Source of the DNA: Acidobacteriota bacterium
GTDB taxonomy: Bacteria; Acidobacteriota; Terriglobia; 2-12-FULL-54-10
Reading direction: 5' to 3'
NCBI GenBank assembly: GCA_016191085.1
Contig: JACPPJ010000051.1
Span: 1 to 33,467, forward strand
Length of the DNA stretch: 33,467 nucleotides
The notes under the pieces are model-generated. The model was given only the letters and a program-made list of their open reading frames with translations, was not told where the DNA came from and did no database searches. The first letter of the stretch is position 1; every line of letters starts with the position of its first letter. Of this stretch, positions 1-5,219 are shown in pieces. Position numbers and translations under genes: made by a program.

Positions 1-107
1 CGCCACAGATGCTGCATGCTGAACTGTACCCCTTCGGCTTCCCATAACCCCCTTGCAATTCCTGAAGCGTCCGGTCCGGCTGCTCCCGTAGCAGGCGGCG
101 CAACCGC
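1..107 (-). pseudogene. IS630-family transposase N-terminal relic, cut by the window edge
   Basis: This stretch matches the middle of the intact IS630 orfA further on (about positions 4804-4911), with many substitutions and a one-base deletion near position 50-60 that breaks the frame. It corresponds to the DNA-binding part of the transposase, read on the minus strand. Similarity stops at the word CAACCGC (101-107), where a methyltransferase fragment begins. The divergence suggests an older or different member of the same IS group rather than a recent copy of the 4154-5180 element. The rest of it would lie left of the window. Confidence 0.75.
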
Positions 108-242
108 CTCATTGGGGGTGACAAGAAATACGTTCTGCCCAGCCTGCTGCCGGAATTTGCCGGGAGAGTAAACCTCATTTACATTGACCCGCCCTTTGAC
201 ACTGGCGCTGACTTTTCTTTCACCGCCACGATCACCGAAACG
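102..242 (+). pseudogene. fragment of a Mod-type (type III-like) adenine-specific DNA methyltransferase
   Basis: Frame starting at 102 reads NRLIGGDKKYVLPSLLPEF, then a segment ending LIYIDPPFDTGADFSF. This is the catalytic motif IV region (DPPF) of site-specific N6-adenine methyltransferases of the Mod type, where the usual text is NRLIWGD..YVLPSLLPEFAG. Only about 47 residues remain; after roughly position 242 the resemblance ends and the frame stops at 297-299. There is no start, no SAM-binding motif I and no target-recognition domain, so it cannot be active. It is squeezed between the IS630 relic and the 3' end of a minus-strand membrane-protein gene, which now reads out through its antisense strand. 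Family identification is from motif memory and could be checked by a protein search. Confidence 0.75.
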
Positions 243-559
243 CCAAAGAGCACCGCAGCCAGAAAATCTATCGGTCTCCAAATAGAGCGGGTTAAGTAAA
301 TGGGAATGATCGGATTGAATAAAACCGCCGTGATGCCCATCAGCCAGACCCACGCGGTCATTTGCCGCTTGTGAGCTTCGAGGGCACGATACGCCGCACT
401 TCCACAGACCAAAAAGCGAAGAAGAGTGTAAAAGCCGTAGGGCCATTGCCCAATGACAGCCAGCAATAGAAAGATTATCGAAGCACTCGCCAATGCGCGA
501 GAAACCGTAAGCCAAGGTAATCTCCCCGCTTGTCCCTGAACTTTCTGAACTGCTACCAT
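179..559 (-). CDS. small membrane protein, DUF6804-like
   Basis: About 126 residues with three or four hydrophobic segments. The core (YGFYTLLRFLVCG, then LFNPIIPIYLTRSIWRPID) resembles the small membrane family DUF6804; its function is unknown. I chose the ATG at 559 rather than the upstream GTG at 613 because it overlaps the stop of the preceding gene by only a few bases (ATGGTAG) and has a weak AGG at a sensible distance. The last 15-20 residues (KEKSAPVSKGGSM) are encoded antisense to the methyltransferase fragment, so the original C-terminus was probably lost and replaced when that junction formed. It is the last gene of a four-gene minus-strand run. Family name is moderately sure; function unknown. 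Confidence 0.65.
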   Translation of the reverse strand: MVAVQKVQGQAGRLPWLTVSRALASASIIFLLLAVIGQWPYGFYTLLRFLVCGSAAYRALEAHKRQMTAWVWLMGITAVLFNPIIPIYLTRSIWRPIDFLAAVLFGVSVIVAVKEKSAPVSKGGSM

Positions 560-885
560 CGCAACCTTGAAACCTTTCCGGAAGGCTCTACGAAATAGAG
601 AGGGTACGTCCACGGATCACCATCCCCATACCGACTCTTACGCCATTCGCCTCTCCCTGTATCCTGTATGGTAGCTTGCTCTCCCATTTGGACCGCCTTT
701 TCGCGTGCGTATTTCAGAGCGTCCTTCCAGCGGCGAAACGCTCTGTCAAGTTCTTTGTTTCCTCTGAGGGATGATCTCACATTGACACGAAAGCGTTCTG
801 GAGAAATGAGGCGTCTCAACTTCTCTCTCGCGGAATAGGAAGCAGGTAAGGGCCAAGCGAGGGAGTACAGCGCCAAGGCAAACAA
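553..885 (-). CDS. hypothetical small protein with hydrophobic N-terminus
   Basis: About 110 residues: a short hydrophobic start (LFALALYSLAWPLPASYS) that could be a signal peptide, followed by a charged, helical middle (RAFRRWKDALKYAREKA) and a C-terminal part rich in aromatic residues. I do not recognise a family. The only in-frame early starts are TTG codons (885, and again at 876), with no clear ribosome binding site, so translation may depend on coupling: the previous gene stops at 893, seven bases upstream. The end overlaps the start of the next gene. Position in the middle of a tight run is the main support that it is real; if correct it is probably secreted or membrane-anchored. Confidence 0.45.
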   Translation of the reverse strand: MFALALYSLAWPLPASYSAREKLRRLISPERFRVNVRSSLRGNKELDRAFRRWKDALKYAREKAVQMGEQATIQDTGRGEWRKSRYGDGDPWTYPLYFVEPSGKVSRLRW

Positions 886-892
886 CGCTCTG

Positions 893-1375
893 TTAATCCA
901 AGGGGCCGTACAATGCAGGCAAGGTCATCACATGAGCAAACCATAAGATTCCGGTAACGAAGTAGAAAATCGTGCCCCATAAGAATCGCCCTGAAACAGT
1001 AGTGCCAAAAAAGGAGGCTAATGAAAGAACAAAAACCACAAACCTGGGAGAAATTCTCGGTGTGATACTGCAAAGAAGAGAACCAGCTTTTCGGCGGATT
1101 GAGGTTGTTGCGCCAACGTCAACGGTTTCTTCTTTCATATCAACATATTCGCAATCAATGTTTTGGGTCATGTCAGGATTCCCGGTGGGAGAGAAATCCA
1201 GCGGCGCTTGGCCTGAAACCCAAAGGTTTTCCTTACAAGAGCCACAGCGGTAGGCTCCACCAGAAGGTCTTGAAATGCGATTCTTACGCCCGCACTTCGG
1301 ACATTCAAGGATCGCCACTCCCGTTGACATGGACTCCCCTGGCATGGGGTTCGCGGTCGTTGCCTTGGGACTCAT
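893..1375 (-). CDS. zinc-ribbon membrane protein
   Basis: About 160 residues. Near the N-terminus are two cysteine pairs, CPKC at about 25-28 and CGSC at about 44-47, the layout of a treble-clef/zinc-ribbon fold; the C-terminal third has two hydrophobic segments (FVVFVLSLASFFG and FYFVTGILWFAHV). The ATG at 1375 forms an ATGA start/stop overlap with the upstream membrane gene and has AAGG just before it, so the two are probably translationally coupled; the longer reading frame from 1408 is less likely. No family with known function is recognised. A cytoplasmic zinc ribbon tethered to the membrane is the simplest reading. Confidence 0.65.
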   Translation of the reverse strand: MSPKATTANPMPGESMSTGVAILECPKCGRKNRISRPSGGAYRCGSCKENLWVSGQAPLDFSPTGNPDMTQNIDCEYVDMKEETVDVGATTSIRRKAGSLLCSITPRISPRFVVFVLSLASFFGTTVSGRFLWGTIFYFVTGILWFAHVMTLPALYGPLD

Positions 1376-1947
1376 CCTGCCTTCTGAGATTCCACCTGCC
1401 TTTTCCACCTCTCAATCGTGCAACGCAATATGATGGCTGGTCCTGGAGACATGTACCACTTTTCTCCGAACCGCAGGTATAGCAACTTTAGGAGCGTAAG
1501 GGAAACAGCGAATGTGAAGACCAGCGTTACGATGGAGAACACTGGGTACACTGAAAAAGCAGCGATTAAGATGGCAAAACCTTTGCTCTGCGGCCACATT
1601 TGCAGGGCCATGAGGGGAAATGCGACGTATCGTAGCCAAGCCCAGGCTTTGGAAAAGTATAGACCGTTGTATGGAATGTACGGGCCAAGGAGGCGGTATC
1701 GTGCTTCTTCCAAAAACCACAGAATAAAGGCGAATGCGAAAGCAACCAGGGCTGACTTTGCCAGCAATACGCTAATGAGAAACCCTATTTCAGCAATATA
1801 TTGAACCCAAACGACGAGATATCGCGCCTCCGTAACGATTTCGCTTCTGACGCCGGGGCGTGGCTCTTCCAGAGCCGCGGTTTCGAGAAGGAAATCCGAA
1901 GTTGGGTAAGCAAGTCGCAGCCCGTCTGACGTATAGAGAGTTCCCAT
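1372..1947 (-). CDS. hypothetical multi-pass membrane protein
   Basis: About 191 residues from the ATG at 1947, with at least three strong hydrophobic stretches (IAEIGFLISVLLAK continuing into VAFAFAFILWFL; YVAFPLMAL; IVTLVFTFAVSLTLLKLL) and a basic C-terminus. No family recognised. The first 50 residues lie over the decayed 3' part of a DUF2064-like gene, so the true start is uncertain: the gene may have gained its present 5' end from that pseudogene, and there is no convincing ribosome binding site at 1947. It is the first gene of the overlapping run 1947-179 and ends in an ATGA overlap with the zinc-ribbon gene. Confidence 0.55.
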   Translation of the reverse strand: MGTLYTSDGLRLAYPTSDFLLETAALEEPRPGVRSEIVTEARYLVVWVQYIAEIGFLISVLLAKSALVAFAFAFILWFLEEARYRLLGPYIPYNGLYFSKAWAWLRYVAFPLMALQMWPQSKGFAILIAAFSVYPVFSIVTLVFTFAVSLTLLKLLYLRFGEKWYMSPGPAIILRCTIERWKRQVESQKAG

Positions 1948-2337
1948 TGCGTCAACTGGGTGAAAAAGTCTTGCCACTCGACACCCCCTTTCAGAAATGG
2001 GACGTCCGACACACTGGGCCACATCAAACCCAGTGCCCCCGCTAGACGGCCTATTCTACGGTCTTTCACAACCACGCGCAAAAGACGAAAGTCGCACACG
2101 GAATCCGGCAGGCAATGCGATGCCAGTCGATTCGAGCGCTGTATGCGGCTGCTCGGATAGCAACAGCCATTTGGACGCAGCCGGAACCGCGTTCTCCAGT
2201 AACTCGAGCGTGTCATTGGTGCAAGCGCAGTGCAGACGGCAGGCCTGCTCGGGACTGATATGAGTGACCAGGCGGGATTTTACTCGGCCCGGGATTGGAG
2301 ATTTGGCGAACAGGATGGCGCAGTCACTGGAAGCCAT
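1899..2337 (-). pseudogene. decayed DUF2064 / TIGR04282-type glycosyltransferase-like gene
   Basis: The first 93 codons (2337-2056) give the family N-terminus: CAILFAKSPIPGRVKSRL, then EQACRLH and DTLELLENA, the nucleotide-sugar-binding start of the DUF2064 family. The frame then stops at 2056. Just beyond, in another frame (about 2034-1899), comes LGLMWPSVSDVPFLKG followed by EWQDFFTQ, which resembles the family C-terminal region (normally DGGYYLIGL...LF.GI.WST). The middle of the protein, including the conserved metal-binding aspartates, is missing. I read this as an internal deletion plus frameshifts. The N-terminal assignment is firm; the C-terminal one is inference. Confidence 0.6.
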
Positions 2338-2345
2338 TAGCCAGC

Positions 2346-2390
2346 ATAGCCAATCGCATCAGCCAATATAGCCCGACCGCGATTGGCTAT
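2346..2390. repeat. inverted repeat, 12-bp arms
   Basis: ATAGCCAATCGC (2346-2357) and its exact complement GCGATTGGCTAT (2379-2390) enclose a 21-base loop that itself contains another AGCCAATA. It lies between the end of the 2402-2932 gene and the start of the DUF2064 pseudogene, where it could act as a transcription terminator or be a mobile-type palindrome. A related word, TATTGGCTATA, occurs near 28423-28435 beside the gcv operon. Confidence 0.6.
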
Positions 2391-2401
2391 CGGCTGTTTA
2401 G

Positions 2402-2932
2402 TTATATAAAGAGCTCCTCGTCCTGCGGTGCGTGGTCGAGGCCGCGCTTGTCTCGGCGGAACAAGACATCGACGGCGGTGCGGACCCCGCTGAGGATCGC
2501 GGTGATCTCGCGTACAGGAGCGAGCACCGCGCGACGCACCATCTGGCCGGTATCCTGGACGCCCATGACGGTATCGGATATCAACTCGTCCACTCGGACT
2601 AGCTGCATGCGAGCGCGCTCGGAAGCTTCTGTCAGCAGTCCGTCCACCCGATGCACCTGACCTTTAACCACGCTGCTTATCTCCAGCACGTCCGTCGAAA
2701 TGGAGTTCACCTTGGCGGAAATGGCGTTCACCTGCTCTCTGCCTTCGGTAATCAACTCACGAGCGGACTGCAGCACCGGCTGAGCATCGCGAACGGCTTG
2801 AGTTACGGATGTTTCGATGCGGTCCATGGACTTGCGGAAGCTCACAACGAAGATCAGAATGGCGATGGATTGAAGGATCATCACCGCAGCGATAACGCCC
2901 ACGAGCACAGCCAATACGCTTCCGGACTCCAT
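2402..2932 (-). CDS. single-pass membrane protein with long coiled coil (DUF948-like)
   Basis: About 176 residues: one N-terminal transmembrane segment (VLAVLVGVIAAVMILQSIA), then a long heptad-rich helical region of about 100 residues, and a short acidic tail ending DEELFI. This layout resembles the DUF948-type proteins often seen in Acidobacteriota next to YtxH genes, as here. Function is unknown; proteins of this build are usually thought to be stress- or envelope-associated. The next gene upstream (YtxH, ending at 3020) is on the same strand 87 bp away, so the two may be co-transcribed. Confidence 0.75.
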   Translation of the reverse strand: MESGSVLAVLVGVIAAVMILQSIAILIFVVSFRKSMDRIETSVTQAVRDAQPVLQSARELITEGREQVNAISAKVNSISTDVLEISSVVKGQVHRVDGLLTEASERARMQLVRVDELISDTVMGVQDTGQMVRRAVLAPVREITAILSGVRTAVDVLFRRDKRGLDHAPQDEELFI

Positions 2933-3019
2933 GGTTTTCCCCTTCCCACGCGGACCTGCGCTCCACAGAGCACGATCAGCGCCCCGAGCCTCTCACCCCA
3001 GCCAATTTCACGAGGCGGT

Positions 3020-3316
3020 TTACAAGTTCGGCGGCTGCGCTTCGGAGCGGTACGCCTGCTTGCCCGCTTCCACGGCGGCTGCCAGATGCTGCCGCTGCTC
3101 CGCCAGCAGATCCTTTCCCTTATCGACGTACTCTGTAGCCTGTTCGCGAAGTTCGCGGCTCTTGCGCAGCAGGTATTCGCGGCTCTGTTCGGCTTTGCCT
3201 GCGATTATGTCGCGGGTTTCATCTCCCGATTGCGGAGCGAATAATACTCCCACCAGGGCTCCGATGCCCATGCCAGCAAGAAAATAGAAGAACTTCGAAC
3301 CGTCGTTGTTTTCCAT
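3020..3316 (-). CDS. YtxH domain-containing protein
   Basis: 98 residues. The N-terminus FFYFLAGMGIGALVGVLFAP is the typical glycine-rich membrane segment of the YtxH family, followed by SGDETRDII and a helical tail with many charged residues. The ATG at 3316 is chosen over the longer frame to 3385 because GGGAGGAG lies about six bases upstream. YtxH proteins are small membrane-anchored, often stress-induced proteins of unknown mechanism. It lies just upstream of the coiled-coil membrane gene on the same strand. Confidence 0.85.
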   Translation of the reverse strand: MENNDGSKFFYFLAGMGIGALVGVLFAPQSGDETRDIIAGKAEQSREYLLRKSRELREQATEYVDKGKDLLAEQRQHLAAAVEAGKQAYRSEAQPPNL

Positions 3317-3403
3317 CGGAACTCCTCCCGATCTTTTGCAGGATGGCGCTTGGACTACCTGCATACTACCACCCGCAAACCGCAAAATTCAACCGTGCAA
3401 ATC

Positions 3404-4108
3404 TCACGGCAGCGGCAGCAGCGGCTTCTGACCGGCCCGCAATTGAACGTCGAACGCGTTAAGCGCCGCTGCTACCGCGGAATAGTCGCCCATGAGCCCG
3501 GTCAGGTCCATGACTCCTTGTTTACCGAATACCTTCAGCGCGTGCGCGAAGGTCGTCGAGCTGACTTTGCGCTTCCCGAATAACTCGCGGCCAAACGTGA
3601 TGATCAGCGCCTCTTTTTCTGAAAGGCCGCTGATACTCTTGCGATGTTTCACGATATTAATAGCCGCGGGACTCAGACCCTCCTTTATGGCCACCGGCTC
3701 GTGCGACGTCCATTCAAATTGGTTGTCCAGCTCGCGCGCCGTAACGAGTATGGCGAGCTCCGTAAGCGGGCGACCCAGACTGGTCTCGTAACGCAAATAA
3801 TAGTTCAGCGGCAGCGCGTGTTCCGCGTAACGAGGGCTGTATAACCAGAGCCCCAGCGGTCCTTGCAGTCCGGCGATCGAGCGCGCCTGACCCCCTACGA
3901 TGTTGTCGTAGAGCTTCTTTCCCAAATCACTCAGTTCTTCACGCTTGACTACAGGCAGACGCGCCATAGAATCGGGATAAATGTCGCTGGGAAGCGCAGC
4001 GGATTTTGCAGATGATACGGCCTGAATTGCGGGCTTGTTTTGAGGGTCCTGGGCAACGGCCGCCGCAGACAACATCAGCAAAATTGGAAGGGCATATAAG
4101 GAGTTCAT
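3404..4108 (-). CDS. secreted carboxymuconolactone decarboxylase-like protein
   Basis: 234 residues with a signal peptide (MNSLYALPILLMLSAAAVAQ). The mature part has the AhpD/CMD helical fold signature: LTELAILVTARELDNQFEWTSH, then EGLSPAAI and a C-terminal helix pair. There is no CxxC peroxidase motif, so it resembles the gamma-carboxymuconolactone decarboxylase side of the family rather than AhpD, but the periplasmic location and lack of pathway neighbours make a catechol-pathway role doubtful. A good AGGAG ribosome binding site sits just before the ATG at 4108. Downstream of an IS630 element whose left end is 46 bp upstream of this start, so its promoter may have been displaced or supplied by the IS. 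Confidence 0.75.
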   Translation of the reverse strand: MNSLYALPILLMLSAAAVAQDPQNKPAIQAVSSAKSAALPSDIYPDSMARLPVVKREELSDLGKKLYDNIVGGQARSIAGLQGPLGLWLYSPRYAEHALPLNYYLRYETSLGRPLTELAILVTARELDNQFEWTSHEPVAIKEGLSPAAINIVKHRKSISGLSEKEALIITFGRELFGKRKVSSTTFAHALKVFGKQGVMDLTGLMGDYSAVAAALNAFDVQLRAGQKPLLPLP

Positions 4109-4167
4109 CGCGTGCTCCTGAACAGAACTTGGAAAGGGAGAAGTTAACAGCTAGAGCATTTCTCCTG

Positions 4168-4677
4168 TTACTGTAGATCATAGCCGCAATGGCGAAACCA
4201 AGCGGAGGCGTCTTGGGGAGTGATGGTTTGAATGGCCTCGGAGATAGCTTGCTCCAGGGAATCCACCGTTCGGGCCTTCAGGTCACGGAGTCTCTGTTTC
4301 AATTTGCTGCAGCACTGTTCGATGGGGTTGAAGTCGGGCGAGTACGGCGGCAGGTATAGTAACTGTGCTCCGGTGGCCTCGATGAGTTCTCGCACTCGCT
4401 GCACTTTATGCGCTCCCAGGTTGTCCATCACGACGACCTGACCGGGTTTAAGGCGGGGGCACAAGACCTGCTCCACATAGGCGCCCATGACCTCTCCGTC
4501 GGTGGGCGCCTCGACGGTCATGCTCGCCACCAACCCCTCCCTGTTCATCGCCCCCAGCAAGGTCAGCGTGCTCCAGTGACCGGCGGGCGTGGCTTCCCGC
4601 ACCCGCTCCCCGCGGGGGGCGCGACCGTAACGACGGGTCATCTCCGTGGTCGCTCCACTCTCATCCACAAATACCAA
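4168..4677 (-). CDS. IS630 transposase, catalytic (DDE) part, orfB
   Basis: This frame carries the DDE catalytic core: first Asp in VFVDES, second Asp in VVMDNLGAHK, and Glu in YSPDFNPIEQ, giving the DD(34-ish)E arrangement of IS630 transposases. An isolated start at 4677 would remove nothing essential, but the linker typical of the family (KKSLHAQEQETPENRQRR) can be read in this same frame back to a run of seven A residues (minus strand, 4775-4769). So the functional protein is most likely an orfA-orfB fusion of about 317 residues made by -1 frameshifting or transcript slippage there. Confidence 0.85.
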   Translation of the reverse strand: MVFVDESGATTEMTRRYGRAPRGERVREATPAGHWSTLTLLGAMNREGLVASMTVEAPTDGEVMGAYVEQVLCPRLKPGQVVVMDNLGAHKVQRVRELIEATGAQLLYLPPYSPDFNPIEQCCSKLKQRLRDLKARTVDSLEQAISEAIQTITPQDASAWFRHCGYDLQ

Positions 4678-4697
4678 CTTCTCCGGATCAATCTGTT

Positions 4698-5120
4698 TTA
4701 TCTGCTCCCGCCACGCCTCCCGGCGCTGCCGGTTTTCCGGCGTCTCTTGTTCCTGGGCGTGGAGTGACTTTTTTTAAGCGGCAAGCCCATTCGCCGCAAC
4801 AGTCGCCACAGATGCTGCGTGCTGAAATGAATCCTCTCGGCTTCCCATAGCCCCTGCTGCAACTCGGCCAGCGTCCGATCCGGCTGCTCCCGCAGCAGCC
4901 TGCGCAACCGCGCTGCTACCTCGGGCGTCGCCCCGCTCGGCGGTCCATGCCGTTGCTCCACCCGCTCCATCTGTCCCGTTCGCCGACGCTGCCAGGATAT
5001 CTTCCGCGCATAGGCATAGCTCACGCAAAACCGTTCTGCCAACTCCCGCAGACTTCCTAATCTCCGGTCATACGCCCCCAAGATCTTCCGACGCAAATCG
5101 TCCGAGTACGCCTTCGCCAT
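4698..5120 (-). CDS. IS630 transposase, DNA-binding part, orfA
   Basis: About 140 residues, of which the first 117 match the N-terminal helix-turn-helix region of IS630 transposases (AYSDDLRRKILGAYDR, LRELAERFCVSYAYARKI). After LPLKK the frame continues for 23 non-family residues (basic, low complexity) to a stop at 4698, whereas shifting back one base in the A7 run restores the family linker and orfB. The start ATG at 5120 is 60 bp inside the right inverted repeat. A diverged relic of the same domain is at the left edge of the window. Confidence 0.85.
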   Translation of the reverse strand: MAKAYSDDLRRKILGAYDRRLGSLRELAERFCVSYAYARKISWQRRRTGQMERVEQRHGPPSGATPEVAARLRRLLREQPDRTLAELQQGLWEAERIHFSTQHLWRLLRRMGLPLKKSHSTPRNKRRRKTGSAGRRGGSR

Positions 5121-5219
5121 CGCCTTGTTTGTCGCAACCGAATCGCCTCACCATAATATACACCATCAGGAGAAATGCTCTAGAAGCTGACCATGCAACC
5201 GCCGGGATGCAATCCGCTC

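Larger units (their letters stand above)
4154..5180 (-). mobile_element. IS630-family insertion sequence, complete
   Basis: A 1027-bp element bounded by perfect inverted repeats: CTAGAGCATTTCTCCTG at 4151-4167 and its complement at 5167-5183; with mismatches the symmetry continues about 16 bases further inward. Both ends sit against a TA dinucleotide (4152-4153 and 5181-5182), as expected for the TA-targeting IS630/Tc1-mariner group. Inside is one transposase split into two overlapping frames. The element lies 36 bp beyond the stop codon of the M1-like gene and just upstream of the CMD-like gene, so it interrupts no coding sequence. Intact ends and frames suggest it may still be active. Confidence 0.9.
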
